Shown here: piece by piece, positions 10,473 to 19,646 of the stretch
How the letters are laid out: the number at the start of each line of letters is the position of its first letter
Numbering within the stretch: the first letter of the stretch is position 1
Source: DATKFM01 sp963851215
GTDB lineage: Bacteria; Pseudomonadota; Alphaproteobacteria; Dongiales; Dongiaceae
NCBI GenBank assembly: GCA_963851215.1
Contig: CAWKOG010000015.1
Location: 124,001 to 188,000, forward strand
Length of the DNA stretch: 64,000 bases
Direction: 5' to 3'
Program-made: the position numbers and the translations under genes
Notes under the pieces: model-generated
The model's database searches: none
What the model was told of the DNA's origin: nothing
What the model saw: only the letters and a program-made list of their open reading frames with translations

Positions 10473-11342
10473 ATGTCAGTGGGTAGTCGTAGGGCCTTTT
10501 GGGCGGCGCTGTGCGCCGTTGCAGTCGTAGCTTTCGGGCTGGTGGGGATGGTGTCGGGTGCCTGGGCGGCAAAGCCCGAGCCCTGGCAGATGGGGTTCCA
10601 GCCGCCGGCCTCGCCGGTCATGGAAGAGATCGAGAATTTTCACGACGAACTGTTGGTGATCATCACCGTGATCACGGCCTTCGTTCTGGGCCTCCTGCTC
10701 TATGTCATGTGGCGCTTCAGCGAGAAGCGCAATCCGACGCCGTCGAAGACCACCCATAACACCGTGATCGAAGTGGTCTGGACCGTCGTGCCGGTCCTCA
10801 TCCTCGTCTACATCGCCTTCAAATCCTTCCCGCTGCTGTATTTCACCGATGTGACGCCGGAACCCGACATGACCATCAAGGCGGTCGGCCACCAGTGGTT
10901 CTGGTCGTACGAATATCCCGACAACGGCAACTTCACCTTCGACGCCTATATGATCGCGGATTCGGAAATCGACGGGTCAAAGGGCCAGATCCGGCTCCTG
11001 TCCGCGGACAACAATGTCGTCGTGCCGATCGACACGACCATCAAGGTGCTGCTGGCCGCCGAAGACGTGATCCATGCCTTCGCGATGCCGGCCTTCGGCG
11101 TGAAGGAAGACGCCGTGCCCGGCCGCCTCAACGAGACCTGGTTCAAGGCGACGAAGGAGGGCGTGTATTACGGCCAATGCTCCGAGCTCTGCGGCAACGG
11201 CCATGCCTATATGCCGATCGTCATCGAAGTGGTTTCGAAGGCAAAGTTCGATGAATGGGTGAAGGAAGCGCAGTCCAAGTTCGCCAAGGTCGACGGTACG
11301 CCGCCGGCGGCCGATGTCGCCCTCAACGAACCCTCGAATTGA
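10473..11342 (+). CDS. coxB: Cytochrome c oxidase subunit II
   Basis: The CuA-bearing subunit II of aa3-type oxidase, which takes electrons from cytochrome c. 289 residues: signal peptide of about 32 residues ending GAWA, two membrane helices at about 55-78 and 96-118, then the periplasmic cupredoxin domain. The aromatic electron-entry motif GHQWFWSYEYPD and the CuA ligands are visible: His in VIHAFAMP at about 201, then CSELCGNGHAYM at about 236-247. ATG 10473 is preferred over 10425 because it starts the signal peptide. First gene of the operon; coxA follows after 22 bases. Confidence 0.97.
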   Translation: MSVGSRRAFWAALCAVAVVAFGLVGMVSGAWAAKPEPWQMGFQPPASPVMEEIENFHDELLVIITVITAFVLGLLLYVMWRFSEKRNPTPSKTTHNTVIEVVWTVVPVLILVYIAFKSFPLLYFTDVTPEPDMTIKAVGHQWFWSYEYPDNGNFTFDAYMIADSEIDGSKGQIRLLSADNNVVVPIDTTIKVLLAAEDVIHAFAMPAFGVKEDAVPGRLNETWFKATKEGVYYGQCSELCGNGHAYMPIVIEVVSKAKFDEWVKEAQSKFAKVDGTPPAADVALNEPSN

Positions 11343-11364
11343 TGCGACGGGAAGGAAGAAACAG

Positions 11365-12987
11365 ATGAGCCCCGTTCACGTACAGCATGCCGGCCACGGT
11401 CACGACCATCATCCGACCGGCTGGAGGCGCTTCGTCTATTCGACGAATCACAAGGACATCGGCACGATGTACCTGGTGTTCGCCATCTGCGCCGGCCTGC
11501 TCGGCACCCTGTTCTCCGTCATGATGCGCTATGAGCTGGGCCATCCGGGCATCCAGCTCTTCGGCACGCCCGACGCGCCTGACGGTCAGTGGTGGAACGT
11601 GGTGATCAGCGCCCACGCTCTGCTGATGATCTTCTTCATGGTCATGCCGGCGATGATCGGTGGCTTCGGCAACTGGTTCGTGCCGCTGATGATCGGCGCG
11701 CCGGACATGGCCTTCCCGCGGATGAACAACATCAGCTTCTGGCTGCTTATCCCCTCGATCATCCTGCTGCTGCTGTCGGCGTTCGTCGACACCGGCGCAG
11801 GCACCGGATGGACCATCTACCCGCCCCTATCCTCGGCGCTGGGACAACCGGGCCTTTCGGTGGATTTCCTGATCTTCTCGCTGCATCTGGCGGGCGCTTC
11901 CTCGATCATGGGCGCCATCAACTTCATCACCACCATCTTCAACATGCGCGCACCGGGCATGACGCTGCACCGCATGCCGCTGTTCGTCTGGTCGGTGCTG
12001 GTGACCGCGTTCCTGCTGCTGCTGGCTCTGCCGGTACTGGCGGGCGCCATCACCATGCTGCTGACCGACCGCAATTTCGGCACCCATTTCTTCGACGCGG
12101 CCGGCGGCGGCGACCCGATCCTGTTCCAGCATCTGTTCTGGTTCTTCGGCCATCCCGAAGTCTACATCCTGATCCTGCCGGGCTTCGGCATGGTCAGCCA
12201 GATCATCGCCACCTTCTCCCGGAAGCCGGTGTTCGGCTATCTGGGCATGGCCTATGCGATGGTGGCCATCGGCGTGGTCGGCTTCGTCGTCTGGGCGCAC
12301 CACATGTTCACCGTCGGCATGGACGTGGACACGCGCGCCTATTTCACCGCGGCGACCATGGTGATCGCGGTGCCCACGGGCATCAAGATCTTCTCCTGGA
12401 TTGCCACCATGTGGGGCGGCTCGCTGCGTTTCGACACGCCGATGCTCTGGGCGATCGGCTTCATCTTCCTGTTCACCGTCGGCGGCGTCACCGGCGTGGT
12501 GCTGGCCAATGCCGGCGTCGACAATCCCATGCACGACACCTATTACGTGGTCGCGCATTTCCACTACGTGCTGTCGCTCGGCGCCGTGTTCTCGATCTTC
12601 GGCGGGTTCTATTACTGGCTCGGCAAGATGTCCGGCCGGCAATATCCGGAATGGGCGGGCCGGGTGCATTTCTGGCTGTCCTTCGTCGGCGCCAACCTGA
12701 CCTTCTTCCCGCAGCATTTCCTCGGTCTTGCGGGCATGCCCCGGCGCTATCCGGACTATCCCGATGCGTATGCCGGTTGGAACCAGGTGTCGACCATCGG
12801 CGCCTATCTCGGTGCGCTCGGCGCCATCTGGTTCGTCGGCGTGGTGATTTACACCCTGACCTCCGGCCGCCGCGTGGGCGAGAACTATTGGGGCGCGGGC
12901 GCCACGACGCTGGAATGGACCCTGCCGTCGCCGCCGGCCTTCCACTCCTATGAGGAACTGCCGGTGATCAAGGGCTCCGGCCATTGA
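11365..12987 (+). CDS. coxA: Cytochrome c oxidase subunit I
   Basis: Catalytic subunit I (540 residues, 12 membrane spans) carrying heme a, heme a3 and CuB. Ligands can be seen: low-spin heme His in VISAHALLMIFFMVMP (about 85), the cross-linked HPEVY (about 263-267), CuB pair in WAHHMFTVGMD (about 313-314), and heme a3/a histidines in VVAHFHYVLS (about 397-399). The K-channel Lys lies in TGIKIFSW. ATG 11365 has a GGAAGGAAG Shine-Dalgarno. A His-rich N-terminus (HAGHGHDHHPTGW) is typical of alphaproteobacterial CtaD. Confidence 0.98.
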   Translation: MSPVHVQHAGHGHDHHPTGWRRFVYSTNHKDIGTMYLVFAICAGLLGTLFSVMMRYELGHPGIQLFGTPDAPDGQWWNVVISAHALLMIFFMVMPAMIGGFGNWFVPLMIGAPDMAFPRMNNISFWLLIPSIILLLLSAFVDTGAGTGWTIYPPLSSALGQPGLSVDFLIFSLHLAGASSIMGAINFITTIFNMRAPGMTLHRMPLFVWSVLVTAFLLLLALPVLAGAITMLLTDRNFGTHFFDAAGGGDPILFQHLFWFFGHPEVYILILPGFGMVSQIIATFSRKPVFGYLGMAYAMVAIGVVGFVVWAHHMFTVGMDVDTRAYFTAATMVIAVPTGIKIFSWIATMWGGSLRFDTPMLWAIGFIFLFTVGGVTGVVLANAGVDNPMHDTYYVVAHFHYVLSLGAVFSIFGGFYYWLGKMSGRQYPEWAGRVHFWLSFVGANLTFFPQHFLGLAGMPRRYPDYPDAYAGWNQVSTIGAYLGALGAIWFVGVVIYTLTSGRRVGENYWGAGATTLEWTLPSPPAFHSYEELPVIKGSGH

Positions 12988-13027
12988 GAACCGCCGTCCA
13001 GGCACGCTGCTACCGAAGAGACGCTGA

Positions 13028-13978
13028 TTGACCGACATATCCCCGTCATTTGTCGCCGCCAACGCCGTTGTTCCTGACCGGACAGCGGCGTCGGTGCGCG
13101 ACTATCTGCAGCTGATGAAGCCGCGGGTGATGTCGCTGGTGGTGTTCAGCGGCTTTGCCGCGCTTGTGGTCGCCCCGATGCAACCCCATCCGCTCCTGTC
13201 CGCGGTGGCCATCCTCTGCATCGCCATCGCCTCCGGCGCCTCGGGCGCCATCAACATGTGGTACGACCGCGACATCGACGCGATCATGCCCCGCACCTGC
13301 AAGCGGCCGATTCCCGAGGGCCGCGTGGATCCGGCGGAGGCGCTGGCCTTCGGCATCGTGCTGGCCATCGGTTCCGTGGTCACCATGGGCGTCGCGCTCA
13401 ACTGGCTCGCGGGCGGCCTGCTGGCATGCGCGATCCTGTTCTATGTCTTCGTCTATACGATGTGGCTGAAGCGCCGCACGCCGCAGAACATCGTCATCGG
13501 CGGCGCCGCCGGCGCCTTTCCGCCGATGATCGGCTGGGCCGCAGCGACCGGCACGGTCAGCGTCGAATCCATCGCCCTGTTCCTGTTGATCTTCATGTGG
13601 ACGCCGCCGCATTTCTGGGCGCTCGCGCTCTACCGCGCCGGCGATTACGAGAAGGCGGGCGTGCCGATGCTGCCGGTGGTCGCCGGCCCGCGGGCGACCA
13701 AGATCCAGATGCTGATCTACACGGTGCTGCTGTTCCCGCTGGCCCTGGCGCCCTGGTACCTGGGCATGACCGGCGCGCTCTACGGTGCGGCGGCGGTGCT
13801 GCTGGGCGGCCTGTTCATCCTCGCGGCGGTGCGCGTCCTCAACGACGACTCCGACCGCAGCGCCCGCAAGATGTTCGCCTATTCGCTGTTCTATCTCTTC
13901 GCGCTGTTCGCGCTGCTGATCCTCGATCGCGCGCCCGGCCTGTTTGCCGGCGGTATCCTGTCGGGAGTTGCCGCATGA
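13028..13978 (+). CDS. ctaB: Protoheme IX farnesyltransferase (heme o synthase)
   Basis: A UbiA-type integral membrane prenyltransferase that converts protoheme to heme o, the precursor of heme a for the upstream oxidase. 316 residues with about nine spans. It has the family motifs LMKPRVMSLVVFSG, the Asp-rich loop NMWYDRDIDAIMPRT, and LKRRTPQNIVIGGAAGAFP, then WTPPHFWALALYRAGDYEKAGVPM in the second half. The start is a TTG at 13028, as there is no nearby ATG in frame. Its stop overlaps the ATG of the next small gene. Confidence 0.96.
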   Translation: MTDISPSFVAANAVVPDRTAASVRDYLQLMKPRVMSLVVFSGFAALVVAPMQPHPLLSAVAILCIAIASGASGAINMWYDRDIDAIMPRTCKRPIPEGRVDPAEALAFGIVLAIGSVVTMGVALNWLAGGLLACAILFYVFVYTMWLKRRTPQNIVIGGAAGAFPPMIGWAAATGTVSVESIALFLLIFMWTPPHFWALALYRAGDYEKAGVPMLPVVAGPRATKIQMLIYTVLLFPLALAPWYLGMTGALYGAAAVLLGGLFILAAVRVLNDDSDRSARKMFAYSLFYLFALFALLILDRAPGLFAGGILSGVAA

Positions 13979-14121
13979 AGTCCGATCAGGCCAGTCCCGT
14001 CCGTTCGGGCGAAGCGCTGCGCCAGCGCCAGCGGACAAAGAACTGGGCCATGTTCGCGGCCCTGGCGGCATTCGCGGTGCTCGTCTACCTCATCGCCATC
14101 GTGCGCATGGGCGGAGGCTGA
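13975..14121 (+). CDS. Small single-span protein of cox operon (CoxF-like)
   Basis: A 48-residue protein with a basic N-terminus (LRQRQRTKNWAM) followed by one membrane helix (FAALAAFAVLVYLIAIV) and a short MGGG tail. Its ATGA overlaps the ctaB stop, and ctaG begins 8 bases later, so it is translationally coupled. Tiny proteins of this shape (CoxF/COG5605-like) are common between ctaB and ctaG in alphaproteobacteria. Its role is inferred only from context: oxidase biogenesis. Confidence 0.8.
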   Translation: MKSDQASPVRSGEALRQRQRTKNWAMFAALAAFAVLVYLIAIVRMGGG

Positions 14122-14128
14122 TCGGAGC

Positions 14129-14728
14129 ATGGAACAGCATCTGCAGCGCACGCGGCGCAATCGCTTGGTCGTCGCCGGTTTGGTGGGGCTGGTGATCGCC
14201 ATGGGCGGCCTCGCCTTCGCGTCGGTCCCGCTCTACCAGCTGTTCTGCCAGGTGACCGGCTATGGCGGCGCCACCCAGCGCGCCGAAGCGGCGCCGGCGG
14301 CGGTGCCCGGCAAGACCATCACCGTGCGGTTCAACGCCGATATCGCGCCGGATCTACCCTGGACCTTCCAGCCGGTGCAGCAGGAAGTAACGCTGGAGAT
14401 CGGCGCCACCGGACTCGCCTTCTATCGCGTGCAGAACAATTCGAACATCCGCATCGTCGGCAACGCCACCTTCAACGTCACGCCCTACGACGTGGGCGTC
14501 TATTTCAACAAGCTGGAATGTTTCTGCTTCACCGAGCAGGTGCTGGAGCCCGGCCAGAGCGCCGAGCTGCCGGTCACTTTCTTTGTCGATCCGGAGATCC
14601 TGACGGACTCGGAAGCGAAGGATGTCCATACGGTGACATTGTCCTACACCTTCTTTCGCGCGCCCGATCAGGATGGCGCTGCGCAGAAGGTCAGCGACGC
14701 CGCCGACGGCGCCGAAATAGTGAATTGA
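14129..14728 (+). CDS. ctaG: Cytochrome c oxidase copper chaperone CtaG/Cox11
   Basis: A Cox11-family protein that delivers copper to the CuB site of subunit I. 199 residues: an N-terminal membrane anchor at about 12-34, then a periplasmic immunoglobulin-like domain. Diagnostic motifs include FASVPLYQLFCQVTGYGGATQ and the copper-binding CFCF at about 131-134 in KLECFCFTEQ, followed by ELPVTFFVDP. It is placed between coxF-like and coxC in the usual order. Confidence 0.97.
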   Translation: MEQHLQRTRRNRLVVAGLVGLVIAMGGLAFASVPLYQLFCQVTGYGGATQRAEAAPAAVPGKTITVRFNADIAPDLPWTFQPVQQEVTLEIGATGLAFYRVQNNSNIRIVGNATFNVTPYDVGVYFNKLECFCFTEQVLEPGQSAELPVTFFVDPEILTDSEAKDVHTVTLSYTFFRAPDQDGAAQKVSDAADGAEIVN

Positions 14729-14798
14729 ACCGCGAACACGTGAATCACGAGGACCGGGCACGCACCCGCAGGGAATAAGAGGCATAAGGGAACAGGCC

Positions 14799-15626
14799 AT
14801 GAGCGACGCACACGGAAGCCACCCCGCGAAACATCCCTATCATCTGGTCGATCCCAGCCCCTGGCCGATCATCGGCGCGATCGCGGCCCTGGTGCTCACG
14901 GTCGGCACCGTGCTGTACATGCATGGCAAGTCCGGCGGCATGATCGTCATGCCGCTCGGCATCCTGGGCATTCTCGTGACGATGTTCTTCTGGTGGCGGG
15001 ATGTCGTGCGCGAGGGCGAGTTCCAGGGGCATCACAGCCCGGTGGTGCAGATCGGCCTGCGCTACGGCATGGCGCTGTTCATCGCCTCCGAAGTGATGTT
15101 CTTCGTCGCCTGGTTCTGGGCTTACTTCAACGCCAGCCTGTTCCCGACCGTGGCGATCGGCTCCGTGTGGCCGCCTGAGGGAATCCACACCTTCGATCCC
15201 TTCGAGCTGCCGCTGCTGAATACGCTGATCCTCTTGCTGTCGGGCGTCACCGTTACCTGGGCGCACCACGCCCTGCGCGAGGGCGACCGCAACGGGCTGA
15301 TCCAGGGATTGTCGCTGACGATCCTGCTGGGCCTGACCTTCACCGGCGTGCAGGCCTATGAGTACAGCCATGCCGCTTTCGGCTTTAAGGACGGCATCTA
15401 TCCCTCGACCTTCTTCATGGCCACCGGCTTCCACGGCGCCCATGTGATCATCGGCACGATCTTCCTGATCGTCTGCTGGTTCCGCGCCACCGCCGGCCAT
15501 TTCAAGCCGGATCATCATTTCGGCTTCGAGGCGGCCGCCTGGTACTGGCACTTCGTCGACGTGGTCTGGCTGTTCCTGTTCATCTGCATCTACGTCGCCG
15601 GCGCCGGCCAGACTGCCGCGCACTGA
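14799..15626 (+). CDS. coxC: Cytochrome c oxidase subunit III
   Basis: Non-catalytic subunit III, 275 residues with seven membrane helices. It is recognised by HPYHLVDPSPWPIIG at the N-terminus, FFWWRDVVREG, ASEVMFFVAWFWAYFNASL, and TGFHGAHVIIGTIFL with AAWYWHFVDVVWLFLF at the end. It helps keep the active site stable and proton uptake efficient in relatives. A strong intrinsic terminator follows 22 bases after the stop, closing the main oxidase transcript. Confidence 0.97.
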   Translation: MSDAHGSHPAKHPYHLVDPSPWPIIGAIAALVLTVGTVLYMHGKSGGMIVMPLGILGILVTMFFWWRDVVREGEFQGHHSPVVQIGLRYGMALFIASEVMFFVAWFWAYFNASLFPTVAIGSVWPPEGIHTFDPFELPLLNTLILLLSGVTVTWAHHALREGDRNGLIQGLSLTILLGLTFTGVQAYEYSHAAFGFKDGIYPSTFFMATGFHGAHVIIGTIFLIVCWFRATAGHFKPDHHFGFEAAAWYWHFVDVVWLFLFICIYVAGAGQTAAH

Positions 15627-15647
15627 CGCCGAGTATCACGATTGCGA

Positions 15648-15683
15648 AAGACGGGACGGCATTGCCGTCCCGTCTTGCTTTTT
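15648..15683 (+). terminator. Rho-independent terminator after coxC
   Basis: A perfect 13-bp stem (AAGACGGGACGGC, loop ATT, reverse complement) is followed by GCTTTTT. This is a textbook intrinsic terminator placed just after coxC. The following DUF983 gene is therefore likely read from its own promoter or by read-through. Confidence 0.9.
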
Positions 15684-15720
15684 CAGGGCATTTCCGCCGC
15701 CATTGGCCTAGAGTCCCGCG

Positions 15721-16101
15721 ATGTCCGACCGCACCTATCCCGCGCTCTCGCCGGTGAAGACCGGCCTCGCCTGCCGCTGCCCGCGCTGCGGCCAGGGCAA
15801 GCTCTATAACGGTTTCCTGAAAGTGGCCGATAGCTGCAATGTCTGTCATCTCAACCTGGCCGAAGCGGATTCCGGCGACGGCCCCGCCGTGTTCCTGATC
15901 TTCATCCTCGGCGCCATCGCCGTGCCCCTGGCCTTCGTCCTGCAATTCAAGCTGGCGCTGCCGGAATGGCTCACCATGTCCATCCTGACCGCCGTGGTGC
16001 TCGGCGGCGCGCTGCTGCTGCTGCGGCCGGCCAAGGGCATCATGGTGGCGCTGCAATACCGCAACCGCGCCGGCGAGAGCCGCGGCAGCTTCAACTCCTA
16101 G
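15721..16101 (+). CDS. DUF983 zinc-ribbon membrane protein
   Basis: A 126-residue protein with a zinc ribbon (CRCPRCGQGKLYNGFL then CNVCHLNL) and two hydrophobic helices (FLIFILGAIAVPLAFVLQF and LTMSILTAVVLGGALLLL). DUF983 proteins sit between coxC and surf1 in many alphaproteobacteria. A role in cytochrome oxidase assembly is inferred from this context only. Complete and unbroken. Confidence 0.92.
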   Translation: MSDRTYPALSPVKTGLACRCPRCGQGKLYNGFLKVADSCNVCHLNLAEADSGDGPAVFLIFILGAIAVPLAFVLQFKLALPEWLTMSILTAVVLGGALLLLRPAKGIMVALQYRNRAGESRGSFNS

Positions 16102-16130
16102 CGGTCCGCGCCTAACTCCGGAAATCATCG

Positions 16131-16859
16131 ATGCCCTTCCGTCCCACCTTATGGCCGACGCTGTTCACGATTCCGGCGCTGATCCTGCTGCTGGGCCTCG
16201 GCACCTGGCAGGTGCAGCGTCTGTTCGAGAAAGAGGCCATGATCGCCGATCGCGAGGCGCGCATCACGGCCGATCCGGTGGAGCTGCCGGCTCCGGGCGC
16301 GACCGCGACTGAAGCACTGGCCCCGCTCGAATTCCGCCGCGCCGCGGCGACCGGCGAATTTCTCCACGACAAGGAGTTCTTCCTGGCCGCCCGTACCATG
16401 CGCGGCAATGTCGGCTATCAGATCGTGACGCCGCTGCGCCTGCAGTCGGGCGGAACGCTCCTGGTCAATCGCGGCTGGGTGCCGGAGGCGCAGAAGGACC
16501 CGGCCAAGCGCGCCGAGGGTCAGGTCGCGGGACCGGTAAAGGTCGACGGCGCGATCCGCCTGCCGGGACACCAGAACTGGCTGCAGCCCGACAACGAGCC
16601 GCAGAACAATATGTGGTTCTGGCTCGATCTGCGGGCGATGGCGGATCAGGCCGGCATTCCCGCCGCCGAACTCGTGCCGGTGTTCCTGGAAGCGGGTCCC
16701 GCGCCCAACCCCGGCGGCATTCCCATCGGCGGCCAGACCAAGGTGACCCTGCCCAACGATCACCTGCAATACGCCATCACCTGGTATATCCTCGCGGTGG
16801 CGCTGGCGGTGATCTATGTCGTCTATCATCTCAAGTTGGGGAAGGCGGCAGAACCATGA
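16131..16859 (+). CDS. SURF1 family oxidase assembly protein
   Basis: SURF1/Shy1 homologue, a heme a insertion or handling factor for aa3 oxidase. 242 residues with the two flanking membrane helices typical of the family (about 8-28, PTLFTIPALILLLGLGTWQ, and about 213-235). The GTWQVQRL, LVNRGWVP and NEPQNNMWFWLDL motifs are clear. ATG 16131 follows the DUF983 stop by 29 bases. The next gene's ATG overlaps its stop (ATGA at 16856), so the two are coupled. Confidence 0.95.
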   Translation: MPFRPTLWPTLFTIPALILLLGLGTWQVQRLFEKEAMIADREARITADPVELPAPGATATEALAPLEFRRAAATGEFLHDKEFFLAARTMRGNVGYQIVTPLRLQSGGTLLVNRGWVPEAQKDPAKRAEGQVAGPVKVDGAIRLPGHQNWLQPDNEPQNNMWFWLDLRAMADQAGIPAAELVPVFLEAGPAPNPGGIPIGGQTKVTLPNDHLQYAITWYILAVALAVIYVVYHLKLGKAAEP

Positions 16860-17317
16860 CGGCCGAAGAGATCGCCGGTGGAAAGTCAGCTCTCTGCCGA
16901 TCAATTCTGGAGAGCCTGCCCGACTGGTTCGGCCTCCCCGAGTCGATCGATCGCTATGTTGCCGAGGTGGCTCATTTGCCGATGCTCGGCATCCGGCAGG
17001 ATGGCCAGGTTGCCGGCTTCATCACCATCGAGACGATCAATCCTCATGTCGCCGAAATCCATGTGATTGCCGTGCGGCAGCCTTATCATCGGAGCGGGTT
17101 CGGGCGCGTTTTGCTCGCCGCCTGCGAGGATCGCTGCCGTGCCGAGGGAGTGGAAATCCTGCTGGTCAAGACAATGGCGGCGAGTGGCAACGACCCTTTC
17201 TACGACGCCACGCGCCGGTTCTACACGGCCATGGGTTTCCGCCCGTTGTTGGAATCGGCCACCTTCTGGGACGCGGAAAATCCCTGTCTGCTGATGGGAA
17301 AAGTGATTGGCCGGTAA
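16856..17317 (+). CDS. GNAT family N-acetyltransferase
   Basis: A 153-residue GNAT enzyme. The acetyl-CoA binding region is RQPYHRSGFGRVLLAACEDRC, preceded by PHVAEIHVIAV (beta 4) and followed by YDATRRFYTAMGFRPL (beta 6 region). The N-terminus SILESLPDWFGLPESI resembles a subfamily of small GNATs with unknown substrate. The start overlaps the surf1 stop by four bases. It marks the beginning of the stretch that separates surf1 from thrC. Confidence 0.88.
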   Translation: MTAEEIAGGKSALCRSILESLPDWFGLPESIDRYVAEVAHLPMLGIRQDGQVAGFITIETINPHVAEIHVIAVRQPYHRSGFGRVLLAACEDRCRAEGVEILLVKTMAASGNDPFYDATRRFYTAMGFRPLLESATFWDAENPCLLMGKVIGR

Positions 17318-17447
17318 GTACTTTCGGGGCAAGCGTGCCGGACCTCGTTTTTTCCATGCGAACGGGCTAATATTCGCTCAACAATAAACTCCCGCCCGCG
17401 GGATCGGCTAGGCTGCGACTCCTCCTCAATCACCGCCCGAGTTCCCC

Positions 17448-18938
17448 ATGTCCCCCTACACCGATCTCGAAGCCCGCTTTCACCGCCTGCAGGCGCTGCG
17501 CAATGCGCTGGGCGTGCTGCATTGGGACATGGCGACGATGATGCCCGCGGGCGGCGCCGAAGCGCGGGCGGAGCAGCTCGCCGCCCTCAACGTCGTCTGC
17601 CACGGCATGCTGGCCGAGCCGGTCATGGGCGATCTGCTGGATCATGCCGAGGGCGGTGCCGCCAATCTCGACGAGTGGCAGCGCGCCAACTTGCGGGAGA
17701 TGCGCCGGCAATGGGTCCACGCGACGGCGCTTGACGCCAAGCTGGTGGAGGCGCTTTCCAAGGCCTGCTCCGCCAGCGAGCAGGTCTGGCGCGACGCCCG
17801 GCCGAAGGGCGATTTCGCCATGCAGCTGCCGGCGCTGACCGAGGTGCTGCGCCTGACCCGCGAAGCGGCGGCGGCGAAATCGGCGCGCCTGGGCGTCGGC
17901 GCCTATGACGCGCTGCTGGACGAATACGAACCCGGCGGCCGCTCCGCCGATATCGATCTCGTGTTCGACGATCTCGCCGCCTTCCTGCCGGATCTCCTGG
18001 CGCGGGTGCTGGAGCGTCAGGCGCGACAGCCGGCGCCGCTCGATCTGCCCGGCCCCTTCCCGGTGCAGCAGCAGCGCAATCTGGGCGAGCGGATCATGCG
18101 CGCCATGGGCTTCGAGTTCGAGCATGGCCGCCTCGACACCAGCCTGCATCCCTTCTGCGGCGGCATGCCCGACGACGTGCGCATCACCACCCGCTATGCC
18201 GAGGACGATTTCGCCTCCGCCGTGATGGGCGTGATCCACGAGACCGGCCATGCGCTCTACGAGCGCGGGCTGCCGCGGCAATGGCGCCACCAGCCGGTCG
18301 GCCTTGCGCGCGGCATGAGCCTGCATGAAAGCCAATCGCTGCTGATGGAGATGCAGGCCTGCCGTTCGGCGCCCTTCATCGCTTTCCTGGCGCCGCTGGC
18401 GCGCGAGGCCTTTGGCGGCAGCGGCCCGGCTTGGGACGCCACCAATTTCCAGCGCGTCTATACCCGGGTAACGCCCGATTTCATCCGCGTCGAAGCCGAC
18501 GAGGTGACCTATCCCGCCCATGTCATCCTGCGCTACCGGCTGGAGAAGGCGCTGATCGGCGGCGATATGAAGCTGGCCGATCTGCCCGCCGCCTGGAACG
18601 AGGGCATGAAGAAGCTGCTGGGCATCGTGCCGCCCTCGGACCGCGAGGGCTGCCTGCAGGACATCCACTGGTACGACGGCGCCTGGGGCTACTTCCCCAC
18701 CTATACCCTGGGAGCCATGACGGCGGCGCAGCTCTTCGAGGCCGCCTGCCGCGCCCAGCCGGAGATTCCCGCCGCCATCGGCAAGGGCGACTTCACGCCG
18801 TTGCTGGCGTGGCTGCGCACGAATGTCCATGGCCAGGGCTCCCGCCTCTCGGGGCGCGACCTGCTGACTGCGGCGACGGGCCGGCCGCTGGACCCCGCGG
18901 TGTTCAAGGCCCATCTGGAGCGGCGGTATTTGAATTAG
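17448..18938 (+). CDS. M32 family carboxypeptidase (Taq-type)
   Basis: A zinc metallocarboxypeptidase of 496 residues. The catalytic HETGH lies at about 264-268 in MGVIHETGHALYERGLP. Other M32 hallmarks follow: LARGMSLHESQSLLMEMQ (third zinc ligand Glu), RVEADEVTYPAHVILRYRLE, and the end region IHWYDGAWGYFPTYTLGAM. The length matches the family (about 500). It releases C-terminal residues from peptides in the cytoplasm. A single gene with its own upstream gap of 130 bases. Confidence 0.95.
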   Translation: MSPYTDLEARFHRLQALRNALGVLHWDMATMMPAGGAEARAEQLAALNVVCHGMLAEPVMGDLLDHAEGGAANLDEWQRANLREMRRQWVHATALDAKLVEALSKACSASEQVWRDARPKGDFAMQLPALTEVLRLTREAAAAKSARLGVGAYDALLDEYEPGGRSADIDLVFDDLAAFLPDLLARVLERQARQPAPLDLPGPFPVQQQRNLGERIMRAMGFEFEHGRLDTSLHPFCGGMPDDVRITTRYAEDDFASAVMGVIHETGHALYERGLPRQWRHQPVGLARGMSLHESQSLLMEMQACRSAPFIAFLAPLAREAFGGSGPAWDATNFQRVYTRVTPDFIRVEADEVTYPAHVILRYRLEKALIGGDMKLADLPAAWNEGMKKLLGIVPPSDREGCLQDIHWYDGAWGYFPTYTLGAMTAAQLFEAACRAQPEIPAAIGKGDFTPLLAWLRTNVHGQGSRLSGRDLLTAATGRPLDPAVFKAHLERRYLN

Positions 18939-18969
18939 GGCTGCGTCATTCATCGGCCTTGGGGGCCGA

Positions 18970-19566
18970 ATGCCCATGGATAGATACTTCTGGAAGAGCA
19001 TCGAGGAGACGACGTTCCGCGCTCGCGAAGACGGCGATTGGGATTTCTTTCCGTACGGTGTGCTGAAGGGCGGTTACCGGGTCAACGCCACACAGCGCGC
19101 ACACATCGCTGCCGCGTTACAAGGCTTCTATGGCTTTGTTGCCGTCGTCATCGGCGCCGGCGTGGTGCTTGGAACCTTCGGCCACGCCTTTGGCGGCGAA
19201 ACTCAGTGGTCCATCCTTCTGTGGATCGCCCTGATTGCCGGCGTCATAGTGGCTTTGCTTGGATCCTGGGTTATTCGTCTTCGCCCAATCTGGCGCGACC
19301 TTCCCCGATCCGAACACCGCCTTGGATTTGGCGAAACACAAGCAGCAATGGCGCGCGCGATGCCGAAATGGCGCATCGTCAATCTGCTAGTCATCGGGCT
19401 GCTTTTCGGCCTGTGTAGCCTATTCCTCCTGTGGGTTGCCTTCCGCGACGGCAAAACACACTTGCGGATGATCGGAATTTGGGGGCTCGTTTTCTCCGCA
19501 GCGTCGATCTGCCTCGGTATTGTCATGTGGCGCAAGCGCCGGGCCATCGACCGGGGCAGCACCTGA
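18970..19566 (+). CDS. Hypothetical four-span membrane protein
   Basis: 198 residues, not recognised. The N-terminal 40 residues are polar (RYFWKSIEETTFRAREDGDWDF then a Tyr/Gly-rich stretch). They are followed by hydrophobic helices at about 53-74, 80-101, 136-158 and 166-186, and a basic tail. GC content and codon use are lower and less biased than the neighbours (more A/T third positions), which hints at transfer. Not obviously in an operon. Confidence 0.7.
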   Translation: MPMDRYFWKSIEETTFRAREDGDWDFFPYGVLKGGYRVNATQRAHIAAALQGFYGFVAVVIGAGVVLGTFGHAFGGETQWSILLWIALIAGVIVALLGSWVIRLRPIWRDLPRSEHRLGFGETQAAMARAMPKWRIVNLLVIGLLFGLCSLFLLWVAFRDGKTHLRMIGIWGLVFSAASICLGIVMWRKRRAIDRGST

Positions 19567-19646
19567 CCGCCAGCGGCAATTGGTTGTTGCCGGCGCGTCC
19601 GAGGATTACCGTAAGCCGTCGGGCTGAAAAACCTAGGGAGGAGATC

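Noticed and set aside
11827..13062. 411-residue minus-strand frame opposite coxA
   Set aside because: His/Gly/Asp-rich shadow of a strongly conserved gene.
17430..19001. 523-residue minus-strand frame over the M32 carboxypeptidase
   Set aside because: Antisense shadow with Gln/Arg/His-rich composition; the plus-strand gene has the HETGH motif and full length.
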